A stretch of DNA of 64,000 bases from Caballeronia sp. TF1N1 (GTDB lineage: Bacteria; Pseudomonadota; Gammaproteobacteria; Burkholderiales; Burkholderiaceae): NCBI RefSeq assembly GCF_022878925.1, contig NZ_CP084628.1:1-64000 (forward strand), given 5' to 3'. Each line of letters opens with the position of its first letter. Within the stretch, counting starts at the first letter, position 1. Shown piece by piece: positions 50,352 to 59,368 of the stretch. The notes under the pieces were generated by a model. The model worked only from the letters and a program-made list of their open reading frames with translations, had not been told where the DNA came from and made no database searches. A program made the position numbers and the translations under genes.

Positions 50352-52664
50352 TCACATCACCTTATCCAACGTGATTGGCAGATCCCGAACCCGCTTGCCG
50401 GTGGCATTGAAAACCGCATTCGCCACGGCCGCACCCACGCCAGTGATACCGATCTCGCCGACGCCACGCGCGCCCATCGGCGTGTGCGGATCGGCTTCAT
50501 CGTTCCAGATGACATCGATTCTCGGGACATCGAGATGAACTGGGACATGGTAATCGGCAAGCGATGGATTGATCACGCGGCCGCTTCTCTCGTCGAATTG
50601 AGTCTCTTCCATGAGCGCAAGGCCGAGTCCCATGATGATGCCGCCGCGAAACTGGCTTGCAGCCGTCTTGGCATTGATGATGCGGCCGCAATCGAACGAA
50701 CCAAGAAAACGGCTTACGCGAATCTCGCCTGTGACGACATTCACACGCACTTCGCAGAAGAGCGCGCTATGGCTGTGCATCGACCAGTGCTGCAATTCGA
50801 AAGGCATCGGGGCTTCGGCCTCTACGGTCACTTCATCGCGCTGACCGCGAGCGAGTATGGCGCCGTAGCGTTCGTGCCGGGTTTCGTCGTCGAGCGCGCA
50901 AAGGCCGCCGTCGTGGCCGCCAACATCGTCGGGCAAAAGACCGGATAGCGGCGAACTGTTGCCCGCAAGACGGAGCAGTTCCTTCACGAGCTTGTGATGC
51001 GCCGCGATCACCGCCGCGCCAATGGCCGCCGTCTGCTGCGAACCGCCCGCGAGCACCGCGCCGGGCAAGTGTGAATCGGCGTACTTGAACTCGATGTCCT
51101 CCATGGCGAGTCCAAGGCGTTCGGCCACGATTTGCGTCTGCGCGGTCGACGTTCCCATGCCCATTTCGTGCGCGGCGATGCTGACCGTCGCACGCCCCGC
51201 GCTATTGAGCGTGATGCGCGCCGCACCGCCGGGCATCCGATAGTACGGATACGTTCCCGTTGCGCAGCCCACGCCAACGAGCCAGTCGCCGTCGCGGCGT
51301 GCGCCCGGCTCGCCACGCTCGGCCCAACCGAATCGTTCACGGCCGGTCTTCCATGCCTCGACGATTCCGCGCTGGGAAAATGGCAGTCCCGTCGTCGGAT
51401 CTTTCTCCGGCTCGTTCTTGAGTCGCAACTCGATAGGGTCCATGCCCATGGCGTGCGCGAGTTCGTCGATGCCGCATTCGAGCCCGAAGGTGCCGACCGC
51501 CTCGCCGGGCGCGCGCATGAACGTATTGGCCGTCATGTTCATCTTGACGGTCTCGACATCGAGCAGAAAACTGCGCGACGCATATGCGCTCTTTGCCGGC
51601 AAGATGAACGGCTCCGGCATGTTGTTATGAGGCGTCATGGCGACCGTGCCGGTATGAATCAACGCGTCCAGGGTTCCATCCGCCTGGGCACCGAGCGCCA
51701 CGCGTTGCTCGGTGAGCGTGCGTCCACCGACGATGCGATATACGCCCTCGCGCGTCAACATGATCCGCACCGGGCGTTTCACGAGTTTCGATGCAGCCGC
51801 GGCCAAAACCTGGTGTTGCCAAATGGTCTTGGAACCGAATCCGCCGCCGACATACGGTGACGTGACATGCACGTCCTTCTCGTCGATGCCGAACACCTGC
51901 GCAATGGTCCACGCTTCGTGCGCGACCGCCTGCACGGTATCGTGGATACGCAGCGTCTCGTCCTTCCAATAGAGCGTCGCCGCATGCAGTTCGATTGGAT
52001 TGTGATTGTGACGCGGCGTCGTGTAGCGCACGTCGATCTTGTGCGGCGCGGCGGCGAGCATTGCCTCGGCATCCTTGATCTCGAGCTTGAGCGGCTCGCC
52101 CTGAAACACGCCCGGCTCCGAGCCGTGCGCCTTCGCTGCCGCCAAGGACGTCACCGCATCGCCTGAGGTCTCGTACGTCACCTGTATCAGCGACTGCGCG
52201 TGGTCCGCCTGCTCTTGCGTATCGGCCAGCACGAGCGCAACCGGTTGACCGTTCCAGTGAACCTGATCGTCCTGCATGATCGGCACATCGTCGCCACCCG
52301 CGGCCTTGGGCTTCGTCATGAACGCGGGCATCGGCTTGAGACGCGGCGCGTTCTTGTACGTCATCACGAGCACGACGCCCGGCGCGGCGTCCGCCGCCGA
52401 CGTATCGATCTGCACGATGCGGCCGCGCGCTATCGATGCGTACTTGAGTGCCGCGTACGTCATGCCATCGACTGGAAACTCGGCCGAGAAGGTCGCCTGA
52501 CCGGACACCTTCAACGGTCCGTCGATACGGCTAACCGGTGCGCCGATCAGCCCGTGCTTGTGAAGGATCAAAGGGTCCGGCTTGCCGCCGGGAATGAAGC
52601 TATCGGGTGCGAGGGCGATGGCTTTTTTCATGACCGCCTGCGCGGCGTCCTTGAGGATAGGCAT
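50352..52664 (-). CDS. Molybdenum-binding large subunit of xanthine dehydrogenase-family oxidoreductase
   Basis: A 770-residue molybdopterin subunit, last of a three-gene operon with FAD and 2Fe-2S subunits. It resembles the aldehyde-oxidising PaoC/YagR type more than true xanthine dehydrogenase. Molybdenum-site segments are SPYVGGGFGSKTIWQHQVL (about 270), NTFMRAPGEAVGTFGLE (about 395) and the catalytic Glu737 in ARGVGEIGITGVGAAVANAV. No signal peptide, so it is probably cytoplasmic. The stop of the FAD subunit and this start overlap (TAATG). The likely role is oxidation of an aldehyde or heterocycle with water-derived oxygen; the substrate is unknown. Confidence 0.9.
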   Translation of the reverse strand: MPILKDAAQAVMKKAIALAPDSFIPGGKPDPLILHKHGLIGAPVSRIDGPLKVSGQATFSAEFPVDGMTYAALKYASIARGRIVQIDTSAADAAPGVVLVMTYKNAPRLKPMPAFMTKPKAAGGDDVPIMQDDQVHWNGQPVALVLADTQEQADHAQSLIQVTYETSGDAVTSLAAAKAHGSEPGVFQGEPLKLEIKDAEAMLAAAPHKIDVRYTTPRHNHNPIELHAATLYWKDETLRIHDTVQAVAHEAWTIAQVFGIDEKDVHVTSPYVGGGFGSKTIWQHQVLAAAASKLVKRPVRIMLTREGVYRIVGGRTLTEQRVALGAQADGTLDALIHTGTVAMTPHNNMPEPFILPAKSAYASRSFLLDVETVKMNMTANTFMRAPGEAVGTFGLECGIDELAHAMGMDPIELRLKNEPEKDPTTGLPFSQRGIVEAWKTGRERFGWAERGEPGARRDGDWLVGVGCATGTYPYYRMPGGAARITLNSAGRATVSIAAHEMGMGTSTAQTQIVAERLGLAMEDIEFKYADSHLPGAVLAGGSQQTAAIGAAVIAAHHKLVKELLRLAGNSSPLSGLLPDDVGGHDGGLCALDDETRHERYGAILARGQRDEVTVEAEAPMPFELQHWSMHSHSALFCEVRVNVVTGEIRVSRFLGSFDCGRIINAKTAASQFRGGIIMGLGLALMEETQFDERSGRVINPSLADYHVPVHLDVPRIDVIWNDEADPHTPMGARGVGEIGITGVGAAVANAVFNATGKRVRDLPITLDKVM

Positions 52665-53650
52665 TAGCGGATCTCCTTGCGAGCGGTCAGTTTGACCAGT
52701 GTGTCGGCGATCACGCGCTGACCCAGTTCGATTTTGAAGGCGTTGTCGCGAAGACCTCGAGCGGACGCGAATTCCGCCGCTGCGGCAGCGCGATACGCGG
52801 CTTCGGTCGCGGGTTCATCCTTGAGCGCCGCTTCGAGCGCGAAGGCGCGCCACGGCTTGTGCGCGACACCGCCCAGGGCGACCTTCACCTCCTTGACCAT
52901 GCCGCCCTGCACGTCGAGAACCGCCGCCACGGAAACGAGCGCGAAGGCATAGGAAGATCGATCACGGACTTTGCGATAGGCGGATCGGCCCGCCGATTCA
53001 GGCGGCAACGTAACGGCCGTAATCAGTTCGCCTGCTTCGAGCACCGTTTCGATGTTCGGTGTGTCGCCGGGCAGGACGTGAAGATCGACCAGGGGAATAC
53101 GACGCGCGCCATTGAGGCCTTCGACTTCCACGTTCGCGCCGAGTGCGGCGAGCGCTACCGCCATGTCCGAGGGATGCGTGGCCACGCACGCGGAGGACGC
53201 GCCGAAGATGGCGTGCATGCGGTTGAATCCGTCCATTGCATCGCAGCCCGAACCCGGCTCGCGCTTGTTGCAGCGGGCGGCATCATCGTAAAAGTAGCCG
53301 CAGCGGGTACGTTGCAGGAGATTGCCGCCGACCGTTGCCATGTTGCGAATCTGCGCGGAAGCGCCTGCAAGGATTGCCTCGGACAATAGCGGGTAGCGTT
53401 CGCGCACGCGCCGGTCAGCGGCCACGGCGGTGTTCTTTACGCCGGCGCCGATTCTCAGGCCGCCGTCATCCGTGTCGTCGATGGCGCATGAGAGGCCCGT
53501 GATATCGATTAGCATCGTCGGATGTTCGATCGTCTCTCGCATCAGATCGACGAGATTGGTGCCGCCGCCTAAGTACTTTGCATCCGAACGGGCGCCGGAC
53601 GTCAACGCCGCCTGCTGATCCAGGGCGCGTTCATAGGTGAAGGGATTCAT
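52664..53650 (-). CDS. FAD-binding subunit of molybdenum hydroxylase
   Basis: A 328-residue FAD subunit (CO dehydrogenase medium-subunit type). The FAD signatures are KYLGGGTNLVDLMRETIEHP (about residue 25) and ATVGGNLLQRTRCGYF (about 105-120). Cysteines in RTRCGYFYDDAARCNKR and GSGCDAMDG match the extra Fe-S-binding insert known in PaoB-type subunits. Its start ATGA overlaps the Fe-S subunit stop, and its end overlaps the large subunit start by 1 nt. It transfers electrons between the Fe-S and FAD centres. Confidence 0.9.
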   Translation of the reverse strand: MNPFTYERALDQQAALTSGARSDAKYLGGGTNLVDLMRETIEHPTMLIDITGLSCAIDDTDDGGLRIGAGVKNTAVAADRRVRERYPLLSEAILAGASAQIRNMATVGGNLLQRTRCGYFYDDAARCNKREPGSGCDAMDGFNRMHAIFGASSACVATHPSDMAVALAALGANVEVEGLNGARRIPLVDLHVLPGDTPNIETVLEAGELITAVTLPPESAGRSAYRKVRDRSSYAFALVSVAAVLDVQGGMVKEVKVALGGVAHKPWRAFALEAALKDEPATEAAYRAAAAAEFASARGLRDNAFKIELGQRVIADTLVKLTARKEIR

Positions 53651-54186
53651 TGTTCGACCCCTTGCTCGACGGACTCTTTCTGCGTCTGAACCTTTCCGAA
53701 CGTGATCTGAATGGCGTCGACGATACCGTTATACGCACCGCAGCGGCACAGGTTTCCGCTCATCCGTTCGCGCAGTTCCGCATCGGTCAGTGAGAAGCCT
53801 TCCGCACTCACGTCCTCGCTGACATAGCTCGGCACGCCGCCTCTCAACTCCTTTTCCATTCCGATAGCCGAACAGATTTGACCGGGCGTACAGTAGCCGC
53901 ACTGAAAACCGTCATGCTCGACGAAGGCTTCCTGAAGTGGATGAAGCGCGCCCGGTGCGCCGAGTCCCTCGACGCTGGTGATCTCGCGGTCCTGATATTG
54001 AACGGCCAACGCGAGGCAACTGTTGATGCGCGTGCCATCGACCAGCACCGTGCAAGCGCCACATGCGCCTTGATTGCAGCCTTTTTTAGCGCCGAAAAAA
54101 TGGAGATGTTCACGCAGCAGATCGAGCAGCGACGTTCTTGGATCGAAGTCCAGGTCGACTGCCTTGCCGTTGATAACGAAATGCAT
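53647..54186 (-). CDS. 2Fe-2S subunit of molybdenum hydroxylase
   Basis: A 179-residue electron-transfer subunit. The plant-type ferredoxin cluster uses Cys37, Cys42, Cys45 and Cys57 (GCNQGACGACTVLVDG). The C-terminal helical-bundle cluster uses Cys96, Cys99, Cys147 and Cys149 (QCGYCTPGQ, NLCRCGAY). It lacks the Tat signal peptide found on E. coli PaoA, so this complex is probably cytoplasmic. It is the first gene of the minus-strand three-gene operon. No dedicated molybdenum cofactor insertion chaperone gene follows. Confidence 0.92.
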   Translation of the reverse strand: MHFVINGKAVDLDFDPRTSLLDLLREHLHFFGAKKGCNQGACGACTVLVDGTRINSCLALAVQYQDREITSVEGLGAPGALHPLQEAFVEHDGFQCGYCTPGQICSAIGMEKELRGGVPSYVSEDVSAEGFSLTDAELRERMSGNLCRCGAYNGIVDAIQITFGKVQTQKESVEQGVEQ

Positions 54187-54559
54187 GATTGCTCCCGTTG
54201 AATTAGAGCTCGCGCCGAGAGGCGGTGTACTGGCTATTGAAGCGAAATGAGGTGCGCCCGGCGACCCTCGTCGAGCTTGCCCGGACCATTAGGCAAGCGC
54301 TTGTCTTCCGTCGATCAGAACTGTTTGATCAGACGCGTCCTTCGGCAAGATCTCGGCTGTTGAATATCCGAATAACGCTTGAGACGCCTGTTAGCAATTC
54401 ATGGACCTCATCTGTCGCAACGGTGCTGGGGCTCTAGGAAACAACCAGTCGCCTTTGGCAGCCGCTTGGCGGATTTTGTCCCCATCCTGACCGCAAGCAT
54501 TCTCGTTTCCCGCAAAAAGCCCGCTTATGATGGGACTTTCCAATCAAGGAGCGTCAAAA
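54187..54559. promoter_or_regulatory. Divergent region between molybdenum hydroxylase and isochorismatase-like genes
   Basis: 373 nt that must contain both promoters. For the plus strand, TATGAT at 54526-54531 could be a -10 box about 30 nt before the gene, but no good -35 is visible. The region has open frames (for example 54225-54437) whose translations match nothing recognised. No clear operator was found. Confidence 0.35.
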
Positions 54560-55135
54560 ATGTCCGCCACCCTTCCCCGCTCGGCTCTGATCATCATCGA
54601 CGTACAGGAATCGTTTCGTCAGACCCCCGACTGGTCGGATGCCGATCTGCCTGCCTTCAAGAGCGCCATCCTGCGTCTGGACCGTGGCGCGCGCGAAGCC
54701 GGCATTCCAGTCGTCCATATCTTTCACATCGGCAAGGCTGGTCCGTTCACCAGGGAATCCGGCTTTGCCGTGCCGCAGGAGTGGTTGCCGGGCGCGCCCT
54801 CCGTGGTCTTCGAAAAACACACGCACAACGCGTTCACCGATACCGGCCTCGATCTCTGGTTGCGTCGCCGGCAGATCGATCATCTCGTCATCACCGGCAT
54901 CCGCACCGAGCAATGCTGCGAGACCACGACGCGCGTAGCCTCCGACATCGGCTATACGGTCGACTATGTGACCGACGCCACGCTCACCTTCCCGATGACT
55001 CACGCGACGAGCGGACGCGTCTATTCGCCGGCGGAAATCAAGGCGCACACGGAACTGGTCTTGCAGAATCGCTTTGCACGCATCGCCAGCGTCGACGATG
55101 CGCTCGCCAATTGGCAAACGCCACGCGCGGCATGA
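54560..55135 (+). CDS. Isochorismatase-like cysteine hydrolase
   Basis: A 191-residue cysteine hydrolase of the isochorismatase-like family. The catalytic triad positions are visible: the Asp in LIIIDVQESF, Lys near VFEKHTHNAF, and the Cys in GIRTEQCCETTTR. The substrate is probably an amide or a related small molecule, but is not readable. AAGGAG precedes ATG 54560. The stop overlaps the next start (ATGA), so it is translationally coupled to the GlxA-type regulator. Confidence 0.88.
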   Translation: MSATLPRSALIIIDVQESFRQTPDWSDADLPAFKSAILRLDRGAREAGIPVVHIFHIGKAGPFTRESGFAVPQEWLPGAPSVVFEKHTHNAFTDTGLDLWLRRRQIDHLVITGIRTEQCCETTTRVASDIGYTVDYVTDATLTFPMTHATSGRVYSPAEIKAHTELVLQNRFARIASVDDALANWQTPRAA

Positions 55136-56094
55136 AGCCCGCGACATCCGTATGGTTCGTGCTGACGCCCTCCGTGCTGATGCTCGATTATGCGGGCCCC
55201 GCCGAGGCTTTTCGCATGGCGGCCGAATCCGGCGCTTCGTTCGACTTGCATCACTGCGGCCCGCTGCCTCGCGTCGCGACCTCCATCGGCACGTTTGTCG
55301 ATGGCCTCGAACCGCTGCCCGACAAGCTGCCGCCGAATAGCCTCGTCATGGTCGTCGGCACCACGGAATCGCCCGAGCCCGGCACGAGCGCGCCCTTCGA
55401 TGCGGTCGCGCATTGGCTGCGAACCGCGCCGCGCGACGACACGCGCATCGCCAGCATTTGTTCCGGCGCCGTGCTGCTCGCGCGCGCGGGCTTGCTCGCC
55501 GGGCGCCGCTGCACCACGCACTTTGCGTTAATCGATCTGCTCAAGCGCGAGGAACCCACGGCGCGCGTGCAGGACGACTGCCTGTTCGTCGATGACACCG
55601 ACGTGCTGACGAGCGCCGGCATCACGGCGGGCATCGACTTGGCGCTTCATGTGATCGAGCAGATCGAGGGGGCGGAACTGGCTGCGTCAGTGGCGCGACG
55701 TCAGGTGATGTACCAGCGCCGCGCAGGCGACGAATCGCAACTGTCGCCGTGGCTTGCGCATCGAAATCACATGCATCCGGCGGTACACAGGGCACAGGAC
55801 GTCATCGCGCGGGACCCCGCGCGCGCGTGGAGCGTGGCCGAGCTTGCGCAGGCCGCGCATGTCAGCCCGCGGCATTTGAGCCGGTTGTTCGCGGAGCATG
55901 CGGGCGTCACCGTGCTGGCGTATCAGCAAAGTCTTCGCGTGGCTCGCGCGCAAAGATTGCTGACGAGCCCGGAGCTGTCGATAGAACGCGTGGCCGAGCA
56001 ATCGGGGTTCGCGTCGGTACGCGACTTTCGCCGTGTCTGGAGGCGATATCACGATACGGCACCGCGCGAGTACCGGAGTGCAAGCGCAGTCTGA
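55132..56094 (+). CDS. GlxA-type AraC-family transcriptional regulator
   Basis: A 320-residue regulator. The N-terminal DJ-1/PfpI-like domain (about 5-190) has the nucleophile-elbow-like ASICSGAVLLARAGLLAG. Two AraC helix-turn-helix motifs follow at about 210-315 (WSVAELAQAAHVSPRHLSRL and SIERVAEQSGFASVRDFRRV). It overlaps the isochorismatase-like gene by 4 nt and probably controls it. A Cys is kept at the elbow position, but in this family the domain usually senses rather than catalyses. Confidence 0.9.
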   Translation: MKPATSVWFVLTPSVLMLDYAGPAEAFRMAAESGASFDLHHCGPLPRVATSIGTFVDGLEPLPDKLPPNSLVMVVGTTESPEPGTSAPFDAVAHWLRTAPRDDTRIASICSGAVLLARAGLLAGRRCTTHFALIDLLKREEPTARVQDDCLFVDDTDVLTSAGITAGIDLALHVIEQIEGAELAASVARRQVMYQRRAGDESQLSPWLAHRNHMHPAVHRAQDVIARDPARAWSVAELAQAAHVSPRHLSRLFAEHAGVTVLAYQQSLRVARAQRLLTSPELSIERVAEQSGFASVRDFRRVWRRYHDTAPREYRSASAV

Positions 56095-56232
56095 GCAGCA
56101 CGTCGAACGATCGCTTACTGCGCGACGGACCGCTTTCTGTAATCACGCCCACAGATCGCAACGGCTCCCCGATGCACAATCGATCCGGAAAACGCGGCGC
56201 CATTCGGCGCCCACCGCGTGCACGGAGGAGCA

Positions 56233-57399
56233 ATGGGTTGGAAGAGTCTGCTGACGGAATTGCCGGTCTGGACGATTGGACGCTTGAACCCGGCACGGCA
56301 TGATCCGCATCGCGACGTGCCGCGCGAAATCCTCGTGCTGCGCCCGAACGATTTCGGTGAATTGCTGACCACCACGCCGATCTTCGAGGCGCTCAAGAAG
56401 CGTTTTCCGACGACGCGCCTTGTTGCGGGCATCGGCAGTTGGGGGCGGCCGATTCTGGAAAACAATCCGTTCATCGACGAGATCGTCGAGATCGATGCGC
56501 CTTGGAACAACAAGCTCGTCCAGGACCGTTCACCGCGTAACGTCCTGCGCTTTCTACTGTCGTCGCCGCAAGTCGCCGCGCTGCGCAGGCGTGGCGGCTT
56601 CGATGTCGGCATCGACGTGCTCGGCAGCTACATGGGCGCGCTTTTGATGATGCGCTTAGGCGTGCGCTACCGCATCGGCGTGCGCGGCTATCGCGGCGGT
56701 CACAGCGGATGCCAGGAATTTATCGACTTCGCGCGTCGCCAAAGTGGACGCGCCGCGCTTGCGCAGGCCGAACTGCTGGGCGCGACCGATCTGCCCGAAG
56801 CGCGGCCGCAACTCTTTCTTACCGCGGATGAGCGCGCGCAGGCCGCGAACGTCTGGCACGCCGCCGAGTCTGGCAATCGCCCGGTGCGCGTGCTGATCGG
56901 CATCGGGGCAGGCGTGCCGACCAAGGTCTGGGACCCAAAACAGGTCGGCGCGGCGCTCGCGCGGATTGCGTCGGCGCTCAACCGAACCGACGACGCCTGC
57001 GACATCCTGATCGTGGGCAGCGCCGATGACAAGGCGCGCGCCGCCGAAGCGATCGCCGCCGCCGGTCCGGGCGTGCCGGTTCGTTCGGTGGCGGGAACGT
57101 TGTCGATGCGAACGGTTTTCGCGCTTGCCGAATCGGCGGATGTCGTGCTGACGAACTCTTCCATGCTCATGCACGTGGCGGCCGCGTTTCGTCGGCCGAC
57201 GGTCGCGGTTATCGGCGGCAGCATCACGAGGCCGAACGTTCACGACGCGATCTGGGGCTATCCGGAGCATTATCGGAGTGTCTCGCCGGATAGCTATGTC
57301 GAACATGCACCGGATAAAAACTGGCCTTCTGTCGACCGGGTCGTCGAGGCAGTACTGGACTCCGTGCGCGAGCGGCGCCCTGCTGCAACGCAGAACTGA
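56233..57399 (+). CDS. Glycosyltransferase family 9 (heptosyltransferase-like)
   Basis: A 388-residue GT9 enzyme of the lipopolysaccharide heptosyltransferase type. It shows the N-terminal ILVLRPNDFGELLTTTPIFE motif, which begins at about residue 33, and the C-terminal nucleotide-sugar-binding DVVLTNSSMLMHVAAAFRRP segment. GGAGGA precedes ATG 56233; an earlier GTG adds five residues. It stands alone and is followed by a strong hairpin. The acceptor (LPS core or another glycan) cannot be told. Confidence 0.85.
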   Translation: MGWKSLLTELPVWTIGRLNPARHDPHRDVPREILVLRPNDFGELLTTTPIFEALKKRFPTTRLVAGIGSWGRPILENNPFIDEIVEIDAPWNNKLVQDRSPRNVLRFLLSSPQVAALRRRGGFDVGIDVLGSYMGALLMMRLGVRYRIGVRGYRGGHSGCQEFIDFARRQSGRAALAQAELLGATDLPEARPQLFLTADERAQAANVWHAAESGNRPVRVLIGIGAGVPTKVWDPKQVGAALARIASALNRTDDACDILIVGSADDKARAAEAIAAAGPGVPVRSVAGTLSMRTVFALAESADVVLTNSSMLMHVAAAFRRPTVAVIGGSITRPNVHDAIWGYPEHYRSVSPDSYVEHAPDKNWPSVDRVVEAVLDSVRERRPAATQN

Positions 57400-57418
57400 A
57401 CTTCGCCAGCGATAACGC

Positions 57419-57443
57419 CGCGCCGCCTACAGACGGCGGCGCG
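57419..57443 (+). terminator. GC-rich hairpin after the GT9 gene
   Basis: A perfect 9-bp stem, CGCGCCGCC (57419-57427) and GGCGGCGCG (57435-57443), with a 7-nt loop, 20 nt past the stop. There is no T run, but position and strength suit termination before the IclR gene. Confidence 0.6.
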
Positions 57444-57527
57444 TGAGAATCTCGTCGTCGCCTCGGCACCTCATTTCAAAGGGTAAATCCCGATCCAATC
57501 AGCGACCGGAAGGACGCTCGCATCTTT

Positions 57528-57533
57528 TATACT
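57528..57533 (+). promoter_or_regulatory. Possible -10 box of the iclR-like gene
   Basis: TATACT matches the sigma-70 -10 consensus at five of six positions. Transcription would start at about 57540, inside the first inverted repeat of the operator. The -35 position (around 57505) is poor. Confidence 0.4.
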
Positions 57534-57536
57534 CGG

Positions 57537-57572
57537 TTTCGATTTGACGAAACTCTTTTCGAACATACGAAA
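57537..57572 (+). promoter_or_regulatory. Two tandem inverted repeats, probable IclR operator
   Basis: The same dyad occurs twice: TTTCG-ATTTGA-CGAAA at 57537-57552 and TTTCG-AACATA-CGAAA at 57557-57572. The half-sites are identical, and the centres are 20 bp apart, two helical turns. The second copy abuts the TTG start of the IclR-like gene. Such paired sites suit binding of an IclR-type tetramer and autoregulation. Assignment is inference from symmetry and position. Confidence 0.7.
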
Positions 57573-58307
57573 TTGAAGCCGACTGACCGTGCTCTAAGCA
57601 TCTTCGAGGCATTCGAAGCCGCATGCCGCCCGATGACGCTGTCGGAACTCGCATCGGCGTCGGGCATGCCGGTGAGCACCAGTCACGGCATCGTGAAAGT
57701 GCTGACCGAGCGCGGCTATCTCTACGTCACCGGGCGTCGCAAAGACTTGTTTCCAACGCGGCGGCTGCTCGACATGGCGCTCGAGATCGCCTCGCACGAC
57801 CCGTTTCTCGAACGCATCGAGCCGTCGTTGCTGGCGTTGCGCGAGGCCACGCAAGAGACCGTGATCCTCGGCAAACGTCAGGGCGATCACATCGTCTATC
57901 TCGCCGTGTACGAAGGTCCGCAGACCATTCGATACAGCGCGCCGGCCGGTGCGCTCAAACCGCTCTACTCGACGTCGATCGGCAAGGCGATGCTCGGTCA
58001 ACTGGACGATGCAACGCTTTCCGAGTGGCTCGCGCGCACGACGCTCGCGCCGGTCACCGCGCACACTTTGACCGCTGCAAACGCGTTGATGGCCGACCTC
58101 GCGGAATCGAAGCAACGCGGCTTTTTTCTCACGCGCGGTGAAAGCGTGAGCGATGTCTTTGCACTTGCCATGCCCGTGCATGTGAACCGGGAAGTGCTCG
58201 GCATCGCGGTCGCGGGGCCACGGTATCGGATGGAAGGCGCGCTCGACGGCATCGCGGCGCGCATACGCGCGGCTATCGTCGAGATTCAGGAAGAACAGAC
58301 GCGCTGA
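57573..58307 (+). CDS. IclR-family transcriptional regulator
   Basis: A 244-residue IclR-type regulator. The winged helix-turn-helix is at about residues 5-65 (ALSIFEAFEA, MTLSELASASGMPVSTSHGI, LTERGYLYVT). The effector-binding GAF-like domain follows (about 75-240; LYSTSIGKAMLGQL, GFFLTRGESVSDVFALAMPV). The TTG start is set by the need to keep the first DNA-binding helix. No Shine-Dalgarno sequence precedes it because the operator fills that space. It is 38 nt upstream of the TRAP transporter operon on the same strand and is its likely regulator. Confidence 0.88.
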   Translation: MKPTDRALSIFEAFEAACRPMTLSELASASGMPVSTSHGIVKVLTERGYLYVTGRRKDLFPTRRLLDMALEIASHDPFLERIEPSLLALREATQETVILGKRQGDHIVYLAVYEGPQTIRYSAPAGALKPLYSTSIGKAMLGQLDDATLSEWLARTTLAPVTAHTLTAANALMADLAESKQRGFFLTRGESVSDVFALAMPVHVNREVLGIAVAGPRYRMEGALDGIAARIRAAIVEIQEEQTR

Positions 58308-58314
58308 AACGATG

Positions 58315-58330
58315 GTTCGATAAATAGAAA
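58315..58330 (+). promoter_or_regulatory. Degenerate third copy of the IclR dyad before dctP
   Basis: GTTCG-ATAAAT-AGAAA matches the TTTCG-N6-CGAAA pattern at eight of ten half-site positions. It lies in the 38-nt gap between the iclR-like gene and dctP. It may be a weaker operator for the transporter genes, or chance. Confidence 0.35.
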
Positions 58331-58345
58331 ATCAGGAGACGGAAG

Positions 58346-59359
58346 ATGCAGGCAAAGCGCTGGACCCGCATGTTCACCGCCATGTTCGCGCTCGCCGCGA
58401 TATCGACAGCGGCACACGCCGACGACGTCGTGACGCTCAAGATGGCACATCAATGGCCCGACGACCCGAACGATTATGTGGTGCAGACCGGCAAGAAGTT
58501 CGCGCAGCAGGTCGAGCAGAAGTCGGGCGGCAAGATACACATCAACATCTTTCCGGCCGAGTCGCTCGTCAAGTCGCTGAACACCCACACGGCCTTGAAG
58601 AACGGCAGCGCCGATCTCGCAATCTATCCGTACATCTATTCGGCGGGCGCGATCCCGCAGATGAACCTCATCCTCCTGCCCGGCCTCTGGAAAACGCCCG
58701 AGGACGTCTTCAAATTCCGCACCTCCGCGCCCTGGAAAGAACTCGAAGCGAAGATAGAAGCATATGGCTTCAAGACGCTCTGCTGGATTCAAATCTCGGG
58801 CGGCATGGCATCCAAGTCCAAGCCCATCAACGTGCCCGCGGATCTGCCGCAACAGAAGGTGCGCGGCGCCGGAAAGATGATGGAGGCGGCCTTGCAGAGC
58901 GCCGGTGCGAGTACCGTGTCGATGGCGTCGTCGGAAACCTATAGCGCGATGCAACTCGGCTTGCTCGATGGCTTGTGGACGTCGTCCGGCACCTTCGGTT
59001 CGTATCGGCTCTACGAAGTGGCGAAGTACTACAACTCGCCCGAGGACTACAGCATCTACTACACGATCGAGCCGATCGCGATCAGCATGAAGACGTGGAA
59101 CAAGCTCACGCCCGAGCAGCAAAAGATCATGACGGACGTGGGTCGAAGCCTCGAGCAGAGCGCGTTCGAAGGGGCGAAAGCGGACGATCGCCGCGTCGCG
59201 CAACTTTTTGCGAGCCATAACGCGAAGATCCACAAGATGACGCTCGATGAGTGGAACCAGTGGCAGACCTTGTTCCAGAAAGTCAGCTTCGCTAAGTTCC
59301 GCGCCGAAGTGCCCGACGGTGGACGTCTGCTCGATCAGAGCACGGCGTTCTACAAATAA
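58346..59359 (+). CDS. TRAP transporter substrate-binding protein (DctP family)
   Basis: A 337-residue periplasmic binding protein. The signal peptide is MQAKRWTRMFTAMFALAAIS... ending near AHA (residue 26). The mature protein starts DDVVTLKMAHQWPDDPNDYV and contains the family's LKNGSADLAIYPYIYSAGAI and GLLDGLWTSSGTFGSYRLYE regions. It captures a solute for the DctQ-DctM permease encoded directly downstream. The ligand, probably an organic acid, is not readable. GGAGACGG is the likely ribosome-binding site. Confidence 0.92.
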   Translation: MQAKRWTRMFTAMFALAAISTAAHADDVVTLKMAHQWPDDPNDYVVQTGKKFAQQVEQKSGGKIHINIFPAESLVKSLNTHTALKNGSADLAIYPYIYSAGAIPQMNLILLPGLWKTPEDVFKFRTSAPWKELEAKIEAYGFKTLCWIQISGGMASKSKPINVPADLPQQKVRGAGKMMEAALQSAGASTVSMASSETYSAMQLGLLDGLWTSSGTFGSYRLYEVAKYYNSPEDYSIYYTIEPIAISMKTWNKLTPEQQKIMTDVGRSLEQSAFEGAKADDRRVAQLFASHNAKIHKMTLDEWNQWQTLFQKVSFAKFRAEVPDGGRLLDQSTAFYK

Positions 59360-59368
59360 GAGGCCGCG

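Noticed and set aside
54225..54437. 70-codon ORF before the isochorismatase-like gene
   Set aside because: No ribosome-binding site, no recognisable protein features and no conserved context.
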